Source: Pokkaliibacter plantistimulans
GTDB lineage: Bacteria; Pseudomonadota; Gammaproteobacteria; Pseudomonadales; Balneatricaceae
Direction of reading: 5' to 3'
Length of the DNA stretch: 64,000 nt
Assembly (NCBI RefSeq): GCF_003194385.1
Contig: NZ_LAPT01000062.1
Span: forward strand, 1-64,000
The notes under the pieces are model-generated. The model saw only the letters and a list, made by a program, of their open reading frames with translations. It made no database searches and was not told the DNA's origin. Within the stretch, counting starts at the first letter, position 1, and every line of letters begins with the position of its first letter. Below are positions 48,315 through 57,741 of the stretch, in pieces. A program made the translations under genes and the position numbers.

Positions 48315-48710
48315 ATGAAGTATGCTCTACTGGTAAATGGCGCGCCCCTGGACTCCCAGGCGGCGCGCTCTGCCCTGTATTTCAGCCAGGCCCTGCTTGC
48401 GCGGGAGCATCAACTGCTCCGCGTATTTTTTTATGGTGCCGGAGTGCAGTTAGGCAACGGACTGCAAATCAGCGCCCAGGACGAAAATAGCCTCCTTGGC
48501 GAGTGGCAGGCACTGGCGCTAGCAGGCAATACAGAACTGGTGCTCTGCATTGCCGCAGCACAACGAAGAGGGATCTTGTCAGCAACAGAAGCCCAGCGAC
48601 ATGGCAAACCGCCTGTAGAAATGCTGGCAACGGGCTTTACGTTAGCGGGATTGGGCACGTTGGTAGATGCTGCACTGGATGTGGACCGCCTGATTACTTT
48701 CCAGGGCTGA
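48315..48710 (+). CDS. tusD: Sulfurtransferase TusD
   Basis: Protein of 131 residues. The active cysteine is in ELVLCIAAAQRRGI, at the position of E. coli TusD Cys78, and FTLAGLGTLVDAALDVDRLITF is the family C-terminus (read in parts). It takes sulfur from TusA and passes it to TusE in 2-thiouridine (mnm5s2U) synthesis of tRNA. It begins two bases after the BI-1 gene and overlaps tusC by one base. Confidence 0.95.
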   Translation: MKYALLVNGAPLDSQAARSALYFSQALLAREHQLLRVFFYGAGVQLGNGLQISAQDENSLLGEWQALALAGNTELVLCIAAAQRRGILSATEAQRHGKPPVEMLATGFTLAGLGTLVDAALDVDRLITFQG

Positions 48711-49102
48711 TGTCAGCCCCTCAACAGCATTCGCAACGAGTCGCCCCTATGCACTTTGCCTTCCTATTGCGTCATCCACCCTATTCGAAGCAGCATGCAC
48801 GTGAAGGCCTTGAGGCCGCACTGGCTGCAGCGGCCTTTGGACAGGAGGTAAGCCTGTATTTTATGGGTGATGGAGTACTTCAGTTGCTTCCGGATCAGAA
48901 GGCAACTCAGTTGGCCGCTAAAGATACCTCAAGGATGCTGCAAGCACTGGATATGTACGACATAGAAAACGTCTATGTTGACCGAACCAGCCTCCAGGCC
49001 AGAGGTATCGCTGAAGATGCACTTGCCATCAAGTGTACTGCTGTCGACAGCAGGCAAATACGTCAACAACTGGCAACAGCACAGCAGGTGTTTTGCTTCT
49101 AG
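48710..49102 (+). CDS. tusC: Sulfur relay protein TusC
   Basis: An ATG sharing the last A of the tusD stop (48710) gives 130 residues starting MSAPQQHSQRVAPMHFAFLL; the inner ATG at 48749 gives 117 residues, closer to E. coli TusC. HPPYSKQHAREGLEAALAAAAFGQEVSLYF (read in parts) is the DsrE-like fold. It is structural partner of TusB and TusD. Confidence 0.92.
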   Translation: MSAPQQHSQRVAPMHFAFLLRHPPYSKQHAREGLEAALAAAAFGQEVSLYFMGDGVLQLLPDQKATQLAAKDTSRMLQALDMYDIENVYVDRTSLQARGIAEDALAIKCTAVDSRQIRQQLATAQQVFCF

Positions 49103-49251
49103 GACGACCCTCTTCAAGTGTGACACTCCTCCTAGGCCGTCACCTCTGCTGTAGAAAACTTAAGACTAGAAACGCACTATCAGCTAGTGAAACAATGCGG
49201 CTAAATAAGGGATGCACGCATACAGATACTGCTGGTTCGATGGGGCTGACC

Positions 49252-49257
49252 TATAAT
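49252..49257 (+). promoter_or_regulatory. Candidate -10 element between tusC and tusB
   Basis: A perfect TATAAT stands 42 bp before tusB, inside GGGGC-11 bases-GCCCC. No good -35 lies 16-18 bp upstream. A separate promoter for tusB is possible, since a 196-bp gap splits tusC and tusB here. Confidence 0.3.
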
Positions 49258-49298
49258 GCCCCCAGCATCAACGCCAAAACGATCTTGAGTAGACAGGT

Positions 49299-49577
49299 AT
49301 GCTACATATCATCAATAAAGCGACGCCTGATGCCAGTCTTGAGCAATGTCTCGCCCTGATAGATCCGCAGCAGGACGCTGTATTGCTTGTGGCCGATGGT
49401 GTCCTCTCGGCACTGGCCAGCTATGCGTACTGGCCAAGGGGTCTTGCTGTATTTGTACTCTCTCGCGATATTGAAGCACGTGCCATTAACGCCTATCTGG
49501 CACCACACATTCAGATTATTGACGATGCTGGCTTTGTCGCCTTAACCGAACAGCATACACAATCGATTAGCTGGTAA
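49299..49577 (+). CDS. tusB: Sulfur relay protein TusB
   Basis: Protein of 92 residues of the DsrH/TusB family, beginning MLHIINKATPDASLEQCLAL and ending TEQHTQSISW. It forms the TusBCD hexamer with TusC and TusD. It is unusual that 196 bp separate it from tusC; in most relatives the genes touch. The tusE gene follows after 16 bp. Confidence 0.9.
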   Translation: MLHIINKATPDASLEQCLALIDPQQDAVLLVADGVLSALASYAYWPRGLAVFVLSRDIEARAINAYLAPHIQIIDDAGFVALTEQHTQSISW

Positions 49578-49593
49578 CCCCATCAACCTCACT

Positions 49594-49908
49594 ATGACAA
49601 TGCTTGCTACTGACCCTGAAGGCTATTTAATCAATCTCGACGACTGGTCCACTGAGGCCGCCAATACGTTGGCGCAATCCGCAGGTATTGAGTTGACCGA
49701 AGCACACTGGGAAGTTCTCTTTTTATTAAGAGAGTTCTACACAGAATATGGCATCTCCCCTGCCACTCGTCCTTTCGTGAAAGCTGTCGCACTAAAACTC
49801 GGCAAAGAGAAAGGCAACAGTGTGTATCTGATGACGCTGTTCCCTGAGAGCCCTGCCAAGTTAGCAGCAAAGCTCGCGGGCCTACCCAAACCGACGAATT
49901 GCATGTAA
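49594..49908 (+). CDS. tusE: Sulfurtransferase TusE (DsrC/TusE family)
   Basis: Protein of 104 residues. DPEGYLINLDDWS, HWEVLFLLREFYTEYGISPATRP and the penultimate cysteine (PTNCM) are the DsrC/TusE marks. It accepts sulfur from TusBCD and hands it to MnmA. The second DsrC cysteine is absent, which fits TusE. Confidence 0.95.
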   Translation: MTMLATDPEGYLINLDDWSTEAANTLAQSAGIELTEAHWEVLFLLREFYTEYGISPATRPFVKAVALKLGKEKGNSVYLMTLFPESPAKLAAKLAGLPKPTNCM

Positions 49909-50167
49909 CAACTCAATTCCCTTCCGAAGCTCACTTTTCAGCCTATGCGATGCTCAGCATGCATAGGCTTATGACGTCGCCGCACAAGCATCAGTCGTGC
50001 TCAAAACACCCAGTAGAAAGTCTAATATTGGCCATCATTATTTATCTGCCAGGTTGCCCTGTTGAACGCTTGAAATGCTCAAAATTTACTCTATAGTGCC
50101 GCCTTGCAATGTACTATCACGCTACGAAGCGTGACCCTTTCCCTCTTCTATTCACAAGAAGCATGTC

Positions 50168-51448
50168 ATGGCACTCGCGTCGTTGACGGGCGTAATCCCG
50201 CCGCTTTTCAGCCTAGTCATATTTACTCTCGGTCATGGTCTCCTGACGACACTATTGACCCTTCGTCTGTCTGCAGAGCATGTAGATCCCCAAGCAATCG
50301 GCATGGTCTCTGCGGCGTACTTTGCCGGGCTATTTACCGGCTCGTTCTTTAACGCTCGCATTATTGTCCGCGTAGGTCATATTCGCGCCTATGCCGCCTA
50401 TGCTTCGATCCTGGCAACGCTAGCCATTCTTCACGGGTTACTCATTGACCCTGCCATCTGGACCGGCTTGCGCTTTATCGGTGGCATTGCGACCAGCGGT
50501 CTGTTTGTCGTAATTGAGTCCTGGATGCTGGTATCAAGTAGCCCCCAGACTCGCGGTCAAATTCTGGCGTTCTATATGATCCTGCTTTATGGAGCCCTGG
50601 CCGTCGCCCAACTGTTATTGAAATACATTGACCCGATGATTCTGGTCCCGTTTGCCATGACGGCCATGGCGGCTTCCTTGTCGGTGGTGCCACTGTCTCT
50701 GACCCGGGTTGCCTCACCGACACTGGAAATAACTCAGGGCATCAGCTTCTTCAAACTGGTCAAACTGACACCTTCAGGCGCTTTTGGCAGTTTTACGTCC
50801 GGCATGGTACTGGGCAGCATCTACGGTCTTATGCCCCTGTTTTTTACTGATACCGGCCACTCACTGAATCAGGTTGCTAACTTGATGGCTGTTCTTATTC
50901 TTGGTGGGATGACATTGCAGTACCCCGTCGGACGACTCTCGGACAAGATGGACCGGCGAGTGGTCCTGACAATTCTGTGCTGCTGCCTGACGATTGCCAG
51001 CCTGACCCTGGTGTTTGGTACAGAAAAAGGCAGCTATTACATTCAAGCAGGTCTGATCTTCCTGTTTGGCGGTCTGGCGTTTTCACTCTATCCGATGAGC
51101 TTGAGTCACGCCTGTGATGAGCTGGCCCCTGATCAGGTCATCAGTGCCAATCAGGGCTTGTTACTGTCCTATAGTATCGGTGCGGTGATTGGGCCATTAC
51201 TTGCACCTGTCGCCATGAGCGTGTACGGACCAAAAGGCTTGTTCATCTACTTTTGTATCGTCAGTGGCGTGCTGGCAGGCTTCCTGCTCTGGCGCAAGAA
51301 AGTGCGTGCGCCGGTCCCTCTCGCAGAGCATCAGAATTTCATTACCGTACCGCCGAACTCACCCGTCACTGCTGAGCTTGATCCTCGTGCCGACGTCAAT
51401 CAGACTGACATCGAGGCAGGCGAAGAGCACTGGCCGACCGGGCATTGA
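50168..51448 (+). CDS. MFS transporter, YcaD-like
   Basis: Protein of 426 residues with 12 hydrophobic segments in two bundles of six. The loop after helix 2 reads ARIIVRVGHIRAYA and the one between halves VGRLSDKMDRRVVL, both typical of MFS. It resembles the YcaD subfamily of unknown substrate. The C-terminal 50 residues are hydrophilic and acidic. The 259-bp gap before it shows nothing clear. Confidence 0.85.
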   Translation: MALASLTGVIPPLFSLVIFTLGHGLLTTLLTLRLSAEHVDPQAIGMVSAAYFAGLFTGSFFNARIIVRVGHIRAYAAYASILATLAILHGLLIDPAIWTGLRFIGGIATSGLFVVIESWMLVSSSPQTRGQILAFYMILLYGALAVAQLLLKYIDPMILVPFAMTAMAASLSVVPLSLTRVASPTLEITQGISFFKLVKLTPSGAFGSFTSGMVLGSIYGLMPLFFTDTGHSLNQVANLMAVLILGGMTLQYPVGRLSDKMDRRVVLTILCCCLTIASLTLVFGTEKGSYYIQAGLIFLFGGLAFSLYPMSLSHACDELAPDQVISANQGLLLSYSIGAVIGPLLAPVAMSVYGPKGLFIYFCIVSGVLAGFLLWRKKVRAPVPLAEHQNFITVPPNSPVTAELDPRADVNQTDIEAGEEHWPTGH

Positions 51449-51499
51449 CGAGTCACCGCAGGTCAGCTCATGCTGCTGACCTGCTTACAACAACTGTTC

Positions 51500-53260
51500 T
51501 TACTCCAACTGCTCTGATGCAGCCAGCTCGTGGCGTGGAAAACGCTTCTTGCGACGATAAGGATAGACACTCATTACCCTTCCCTCCCGAATAGCGGCTT
51601 GCAGCCCCTGCCAATATTCCGGGGTAAACAGATTGCCGTGCATCTCGTTAAATAACTTTCTGATACGCACATCCGCGAACAGGAAGCGGGGGAACTCTTC
51701 TGGAAAGACGTCATTTGGCCCAACCGAGTACCAGGGTTCTCCCGACATTTCCTGTTCTGGATAAGTCGCTTCGGGAATAGCCCGGAAATTGACTTCGGTG
51801 AGATAGCTGATTTCATCGTAGTCATAGAACACGACGCGCCCATGCCGCGTTACGCCAAAATTCTTGAGCAACATATCACCAGCGAAAATGTTTGCAGCTG
51901 CGAGCTGCTTGAGCGCATTACCATACTCATCCAACACATCCAGACACTGTTTCTCAGTGCAGCTTTGCAAATAGAGATTCAGAGGCGTCATTCGTCGTTC
52001 AGTATATAAATGGCGAATAGTTACCGTATGTTCATCGATAATGAGATTTGATGCTGCGACCTCCAGTAACTCCTGCAGCAAACTATCCGAAAAACGATGA
52101 CGTGGAAAAACGAAATTAGAAAACTCTTGTGTATCTGCCATTCGCCCAACACGATCATGGCGTTTAACCAGCTCGTACTTTTCCATCACGGTGACTCTGC
52201 TAACCTCTTTAGGCGGCGCAAAGTAGTCCTTGATAATCTTGAAGACCACGGGATACGAAGGTAGCGTAAATACTGCCATTACCATCCCCTTGATACCGGG
52301 AGCACTGACAAACTCATCAGCAGAGTTATCAAGGTGGCGCAAGAATTCGCGGTAAAACTCGGTTTTCCCATGTTTGAAAAAACCAATGGAGGAGTACAGC
52401 TCCGCTTCGCTCTTGGACGGCATCAGCGCCTGCAGAAAGCGGACGTATTCTGCTGGCACCGGAACATCAACCAGAAAATATGATCGCGTAAAACTGAACA
52501 GAATACTGACATCATCACGATCCATAAGCAGCGTATCAATGTATACCCTTCCTTTTTCGTTATTCATGATGGGTAAGACAAAGGGAATGATCATTCCTTC
52601 GGACTCTATTCGGCCGACCAGATATGATGCCTTATTGCGATAAAAGACCGAATTTAATACCTCAACCTTGACTTGATTGCTACGCCACACTGCACGAGGT
52701 AACGTGAGTTCAAGGTGTTTAATTATGTTGCGAATATCTCTGCGTTTATTCTCCCAAGGCAGGGTGAAGATATGATCATCCAATATCTCATCTAATAACC
52801 CTACCAGCCCTTCACTTCCTAAAGCATAAATATTGGTAATGGGAATACCGGTCTTAGATTTCGCGCCAGATAAGGAAGTATGGATAAACATCCCCTCCTG
52901 CTCCATGACCAGATGCTTAAATAGTCGACAGTAGATTGAATTAAAAAAGGTCTCTGCCAACTCGTAATCTGTACGTCCCATTATTTGCTGAATGTAACAC
53001 TGTTTTACCATAGGCCAGTTATCAGGCTTGAGTATTGATGAACTGACACTACATTGAATGAGATCAACAACATCACTGACAGCTAGATCATAAAGATTGA
53101 TTCGGTCTGCAGCAGCTTTCTGAGCTGCATACCAATCCGCGTTCTCAAATCGAGCACGGGCACCGGAGGTGATTTTGCGGAACTTTGAACGATACCGGTC
53201 AAACCCCTGCAGAACGATATGGGCTATGCGGTCATGTGTTTCTAGTGATGTTGGGATCAT
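51500..53260 (-). CDS. aceK: Isocitrate dehydrogenase kinase/phosphatase
   Basis: The ATG at 53258-53260 gives MIPTSLETHDRIAHIVLQGF and 586 residues (E. coli 578); the upstream frame lacks homology. The protein has the regulatory N-half and the atypical kinase half with the loop near GIKGMVMAVFTLPSYPVVFKIIKD (read in parts) and NIFAGDMLLKNFGVTRHGRVVFYDYDEI (read in parts), which contains the catalytic and metal aspartates. It phosphorylates and dephosphorylates isocitrate dehydrogenase, switching flow to the glyoxylate bypass. Unlike in E. coli it is not next to aceBA. Confidence 0.96.
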   Translation of the reverse strand: MIPTSLETHDRIAHIVLQGFDRYRSKFRKITSGARARFENADWYAAQKAAADRINLYDLAVSDVVDLIQCSVSSSILKPDNWPMVKQCYIQQIMGRTDYELAETFFNSIYCRLFKHLVMEQEGMFIHTSLSGAKSKTGIPITNIYALGSEGLVGLLDEILDDHIFTLPWENKRRDIRNIIKHLELTLPRAVWRSNQVKVEVLNSVFYRNKASYLVGRIESEGMIIPFVLPIMNNEKGRVYIDTLLMDRDDVSILFSFTRSYFLVDVPVPAEYVRFLQALMPSKSEAELYSSIGFFKHGKTEFYREFLRHLDNSADEFVSAPGIKGMVMAVFTLPSYPVVFKIIKDYFAPPKEVSRVTVMEKYELVKRHDRVGRMADTQEFSNFVFPRHRFSDSLLQELLEVAASNLIIDEHTVTIRHLYTERRMTPLNLYLQSCTEKQCLDVLDEYGNALKQLAAANIFAGDMLLKNFGVTRHGRVVFYDYDEISYLTEVNFRAIPEATYPEQEMSGEPWYSVGPNDVFPEEFPRFLFADVRIRKLFNEMHGNLFTPEYWQGLQAAIREGRVMSVYPYRRKKRFPRHELAASEQLE

Positions 53261-53464
53261 GGCGTCACACCCTGGCAAGCTACTCGCAGCTAAAATATCC
53301 GAGACGTTTGTAGAAACTAGGCCATATGTTGCGCAGCAGCAATGCGCCCAAAGCATATAGGGCTATTATTTTTTGCTATTAGAACCTTAGTAACAGCCAA
53401 CTTCCGTTTTTCGTCGCAGCACGTGAGACTAAAGGCAAGCAACCATCACTCATTGGAGGAAAAC

Positions 53465-53944
53465 ATGGACAAGATGGAAAAAATTAACATTGGAATCAGT
53501 GATAACGACCGTGAAGCCATTGCTGGTGGACTGGCTAGCCTGCTGGCCGATACCTACACCCTGTATCTGCAGACACACAACTTTCACTGGAACGTGACCG
53601 GACCTCAATTCCGCACCCTGCACCTGATGTTTGAAGAACAATACACAGAAATGGCGACCGCAGTAGATGAAATTGCTGAGCGAATCAGAGCGCTGGGTAT
53701 GCGCGCACCAGGCACATACAAAGAGTTCAGCAAGCTCACTAAACTCGAAGAACGTGACAATGTCACTGACGCCAAAGAAATGACCAAACTGCTGGTCTTA
53801 GGACACGAAACCGTAGTTCGTACTTGCCGCCAAATTCTGCCTGTCGCTCAGGAAGCAGCCGATGAAGCCAGTGCAGACTTACTTGTAGGCCGTATGGCAT
53901 TGCATGAAAAAACAGCCTGGATGCTACGCGCCTTGCTTGAGTAA
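53465..53944 (+). CDS. Dps/ferritin-like DNA-protection protein
   Basis: The ATG at 53465 with GGAGG eight bases upstream gives [20 protein letters not shown] and 159 residues. [23 protein letters not shown] has the His of the ferroxidase site, and [13 protein letters not shown] the Asp/Glu ligands. Dps dodecamers store iron and bind DNA under stress. The N-terminus is acidic-basic mixed and lacks a long lysine tail, so DNA binding may be weak. A terminator (53982-54004) follows. Confidence 0.93.
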   Translation: MDKMEKINIGISDNDREAIAGGLASLLADTYTLYLQTHNFHWNVTGPQFRTLHLMFEEQYTEMATAVDEIAERIRALGMRAPGTYKEFSKLTKLEERDNVTDAKEMTKLLVLGHETVVRTCRQILPVAQEAADEASADLLVGRMALHEKTAWMLRALLE

Positions 53945-53981
53945 GCTCTGCGAGCTATACGAATAGCTCACGATAAAACTG

Positions 53982-54004
53982 AAGGCCGGAGAAGATCCGG
54001 CCTT
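53982..54004 (+). terminator. Intrinsic terminator after the Dps gene
   Basis: AAGGCCGGA (53982-53990) pairs with TCCGGCCTT (53996-54004), with a 5-base loop and a T-rich tail (TATTATTT). The convergent M18 gene ends at 54049. Confidence 0.9.
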
Positions 54005-54048
54005 TATTATTTGTAGATTAGCTATTCCACTGCATGCTTGATAATGGA

Positions 54049-55356
54049 TTAGACTACGTAGGGACGCTGTACATAAAAGCGGCTCAGAATTTTATACAAA
54101 TACCAGGCATCTTTTGCACCAGCCAACTCGCGAATAGAGTGCATGGCAAACGTAGGCACCCCTACATCTACGGTCGGAATGCCAGTGCGCGTGGCTGTGA
54201 TAGGCCCTATAGTTGAACCACAGGCCATGTCACTACGCACAACGAATGCCTGTACTGGTACCTCTGCATGAATAGCTAACTGACGGAGTACAGCACTACT
54301 GTCACTGGTTGTCGCATAACGCTGATTGTTATTAATCTTGATAACAGGCCCTTTATTAAGAATAGGCCCGTGATTGGCATCATGCTTGTCCGGATAGTTA
54401 GGATGAATACCATGAGCATTGTCTGCGGAGATCAACAAGGATTGGCTGATAACACGAGTTCGCGTTTCAGTTCCTGGAAACATCCTTGCCAGAACATCAT
54501 TAAGAAAGGGCCCTTCGGCTCCACACGTGGACGCGCTACCGACCTCTTCATGGTCTGTACAGATCATCATACTGCCGGGTAATGGAGCCTCTATCAAAGA
54601 CTGCATGGCAACATAGCAACTCAACAGGTTATCCAGTCTTGCGCTTGCAATGAAATCCTCGTTCATGCCAATCAGAGCAGCTTTCTGGGTATCGTAGAAA
54701 CACAGATCAAAGTCGAGCACCTGATCAATACTGGTAACACCCTCATCCTGCTCCAGATAATCTTTAAGCCAGTTTCGTACATCGAACTTCTCTGGATCAT
54801 CATTAAACTGCCAGAGAATCGGTGGCAAATCCCGTTGTGCGTTAACTGACTTGCTCTGATTTACTTCACGATCAAGGTGGATAGCCAAGCTGGGAATGAC
54901 CGCAACGGCACGTTGCATATCGATCAGATGTGACGTCAAGCGCCCGTCCACGGTGCGATACGTTACCTTACCCGCAAGAGAAAGATCACGATCAAACCAT
55001 GGATTGAGTAACACGCCGCCGTACACCTCCACACCCAGTTGTATATAGCCGTAGCGACTAAGCTCAGGTTGAGGTTTAACCTTCAGGCACGGACTGTCAG
55101 TATGCGCTCCAACCAAACGTATACCGTCTTCCAGAGCCTGATCTTGCTCAGGCATAGTCCAAGCGATAATGGAAGAACCATTCCTTGTAACCATATAAGA
55201 ACTGCCAGGATGCAAATCCCAGGCTTCGCCTTCGTTCAATAGAGAAAAACCCTTCTCCTTCAACTGCTGCTGCATATTTTTCACAGCATGATAGGGGGTC
55301 GGAGATGCCTGCAGAAAAGCCAACAACCCCTCATTAAATACAGTTACTGATTGCAT
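54049..55356 (-). CDS. apeB: M18 family aminopeptidase
   Basis: Protein of 435 residues. Metal-binding residues stand in VGAHTDSPCLKVKP, ASARLDNLLSC and CTDHEEVGSAS, and a last histidine near the C-terminus in FAMHSIRELAG. This is the M18 (aspartyl aminopeptidase-like) zinc family. It probably trims N-terminal acidic residues in the cytosol. The gene stands alone, divergent from prc. Confidence 0.94.
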   Translation of the reverse strand: MQSVTVFNEGLLAFLQASPTPYHAVKNMQQQLKEKGFSLLNEGEAWDLHPGSSYMVTRNGSSIIAWTMPEQDQALEDGIRLVGAHTDSPCLKVKPQPELSRYGYIQLGVEVYGGVLLNPWFDRDLSLAGKVTYRTVDGRLTSHLIDMQRAVAVIPSLAIHLDREVNQSKSVNAQRDLPPILWQFNDDPEKFDVRNWLKDYLEQDEGVTSIDQVLDFDLCFYDTQKAALIGMNEDFIASARLDNLLSCYVAMQSLIEAPLPGSMMICTDHEEVGSASTCGAEGPFLNDVLARMFPGTETRTRVISQSLLISADNAHGIHPNYPDKHDANHGPILNKGPVIKINNNQRYATTSDSSAVLRQLAIHAEVPVQAFVVRSDMACGSTIGPITATRTGIPTVDVGVPTFAMHSIRELAGAKDAWYLYKILSRFYVQRPYVV

Positions 55357-55523
55357 ACATTACCTTGAATAAGTTGTAACAAGGACACCCGGCTCCAGAC
55401 GTCCAGCTTCATAATTCTATGTTACTATCACCGCTGGTTCGCAATACCAATATCTTACGCTGTGGAACCATCCATTATTCTGGTAGTCTCACCTCATACA
55501 TTATTAGGCAAAGGAAACGCTTC

Positions 55524-57614
55524 ATGCTTCGCCTGTCTGCATTATTAGTCGGCTTTGCCATTGCCCTCTCCAGCGCAGGCGTCAATGCCAGCATATCTCA
55601 TCCAGAACTCAACTATGACCCAGCCAAGGATGCATTACATCCTGACCCCCAGCACGCCAGCCTGACCAAAACCATCGTTAATACTCTTACCAACAATCAT
55701 TATCAGATGTTGCCGGTGGACGATAAATTGTCTGAGGCGCTGCTGGCCAGATATCAGAATGCCCTCGATCCAAGCCACTCTCTATTCCTGCAAACTGACA
55801 TTGATATGATGGCCTCTTTCAAGGATGACCTTGATAATCAGCTGCTCGATGGCAAGTTGGAGGACGCTTTCAACGTCTTCAACCTTTCGCAAGAGCGAAG
55901 AATTGATCGTCTCAATTATCAGTTGGATCTTCTTGCCAAAGGACCTGACGTCTACGAACTGTCCAAACAGGAATACATGGAGACTGATCGAAAGAATGCT
56001 CCATGGCCGAAAGATCAGAATGAGCTGAACGATCTGTGGCGCAAGCAGCTTAAGAGCAGCGTGCTAAGCTTACTTCTGGCAGACAAAAATACTGATGAAG
56101 CTGCTAAAACTCTGGAGCGCCGCTTTACCAATCAGATTACCCGTCTTCGACAGACAAAAAATGAAGACGCTTTCCAAATCTTCATGAATGCTTTCGCTGA
56201 ACTGCATGATCCTCATACCCAATACTTCTCTCCTCAGACATCGGAAAACTTCAATATCAACATGAGTCTGTCCCTTGAAGGGATAGGTGCAGTACTTCAG
56301 TCAGAGGATGAGCAGACCAAGATCGTTCGGTTAGTACCAGGTGGCCCTGCGGAAAAGTCTGGCCAGCTGAAACCGTCAGATTTGGTAGTGGGTGTTGCTC
56401 AAGGTGATGATGGTGAAATGACTGATGTTGTAGGCTGGCGTCTTGATGAAGTGGTCGACTTGATTCGCGGCGCTAAAGACACCGTTGTTCGACTGCAGAT
56501 TATACCGGCTGGAAGCACTGACAAAAAAACCAAAGAAATCCGGCTCGTTCGCAGCAAAGTCAAACTAGAAGATCAGGCAGCTCAGAAGAAAGTTCTGGAG
56601 ATTCCCCAAGAAGGGAAGAAGCAACCACTGAAAGTTGGCGTAATTACATTGCCAGCCTTCTATCTTGACTTCCAGGCTGCACAAGCAGGTGACCCAAACT
56701 ACAAAAGCACCAGTCGCGATGTAGAAAGGCTGCTGAACGAACTCAAGCAGGAAAGCATCGATGGACTTGTTCTGGATCTGCGAAACAATGGCGGAGGATC
56801 TCTTAGAGAAGCCAACGAGCTTATCGGTTTATTCATTCGCCAAGGTCCTACCGTCCAGATCCGGGATGCTCAGGGCCGAGTCAATATTCTTGGCGACTCA
56901 GATCCGAAGGTAGTCTACGATGGCCCGATGATTGTACTGGTCAATCGCTTGAGTGCATCTGCGTCCGAAATATTTGCAGGTGCCATGCAGGACTATGGCC
57001 GAGCATTAATCGTTGGAAGCCAGACATTTGGTAAAGGGACGGTGCAAACTCTTCTCCCTCTACCCTCTGGCCAACTGAAACTGACACAAGCAAAGTTCTA
57101 CAGAATCTCCGGCGAAAGCACACAGCACAAAGGTGTAGTACCCGATATCAGTTTCCCGACCATTATCGACAACGAAGAAATTGGCGAAAGCGCTCTTGAT
57201 CATGCTCTCCCCTGGGACAAAGTGCGTCCACTACGCTATCCCAGTTATGGGGACTATGGTTTTATCGTTGACGAACTCAGACAACGCCACTTGGCCAGAA
57301 CAGCCAACGATCCAGATTTTGACTATATGGTCAACTTAATGAAAAAGCAGAAGGAAGCCAAAAAGCAGCCGACCGTCCCGTTGTTTGAAAGTGCTTTACG
57401 TGAGGAAAGAGCAAAAACAGAAGCCTGGGAACTGGATCAGGAAAACATCAGACGTCAGCGTAAAGGGGAACCTATTCTTCCGAATTACGAAGCATTAGAA
57501 AAGCTTAATGAGACGACAGAAAAAGATGACCCCATACTCACCGAGTCAGGGCGCATAATGGGAGATCTGATCCACCTGTCCAAAGACTACTTGGTATCTA
57601 AAACAGCTAACTAG
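55524..57614 (+). CDS. prc: Tail-specific carboxy-terminal protease Prc
   Basis: The ATG at 55524 with AAAGGA upstream gives MLRLSALLVGFAIALSSAGV, a signal peptide, and 696 residues (E. coli 682). The PDZ domain has SLSLEGIGAVLQSEDEQ. The S41 protease core has RLSASASEIFAGAMQDYGRA with the nucleophile serine and TFGKGTVQ with the lysine. It degrades periplasmic proteins, often with hydrophobic C-termini, and works on cell-wall hydrolases. A tandem of Lys-rich helices ends the protein. Confidence 0.96.
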   Translation: MLRLSALLVGFAIALSSAGVNASISHPELNYDPAKDALHPDPQHASLTKTIVNTLTNNHYQMLPVDDKLSEALLARYQNALDPSHSLFLQTDIDMMASFKDDLDNQLLDGKLEDAFNVFNLSQERRIDRLNYQLDLLAKGPDVYELSKQEYMETDRKNAPWPKDQNELNDLWRKQLKSSVLSLLLADKNTDEAAKTLERRFTNQITRLRQTKNEDAFQIFMNAFAELHDPHTQYFSPQTSENFNINMSLSLEGIGAVLQSEDEQTKIVRLVPGGPAEKSGQLKPSDLVVGVAQGDDGEMTDVVGWRLDEVVDLIRGAKDTVVRLQIIPAGSTDKKTKEIRLVRSKVKLEDQAAQKKVLEIPQEGKKQPLKVGVITLPAFYLDFQAAQAGDPNYKSTSRDVERLLNELKQESIDGLVLDLRNNGGGSLREANELIGLFIRQGPTVQIRDAQGRVNILGDSDPKVVYDGPMIVLVNRLSASASEIFAGAMQDYGRALIVGSQTFGKGTVQTLLPLPSGQLKLTQAKFYRISGESTQHKGVVPDISFPTIIDNEEIGESALDHALPWDKVRPLRYPSYGDYGFIVDELRQRHLARTANDPDFDYMVNLMKKQKEAKKQPTVPLFESALREERAKTEAWELDQENIRRQRKGEPILPNYEALEKLNETTEKDDPILTESGRIMGDLIHLSKDYLVSKTAN

Positions 57615-57741
57615 CCCTCTATATAGCTGCGTCACCTATCAGGTGACGCAGCCCTGCCGCTACTTGATACCATCCACTGCAGTTTCAGGTAAACTACAGT
57701 GCAGACACACTCCTCACTTCGAATATCGCACCACAGAACTG

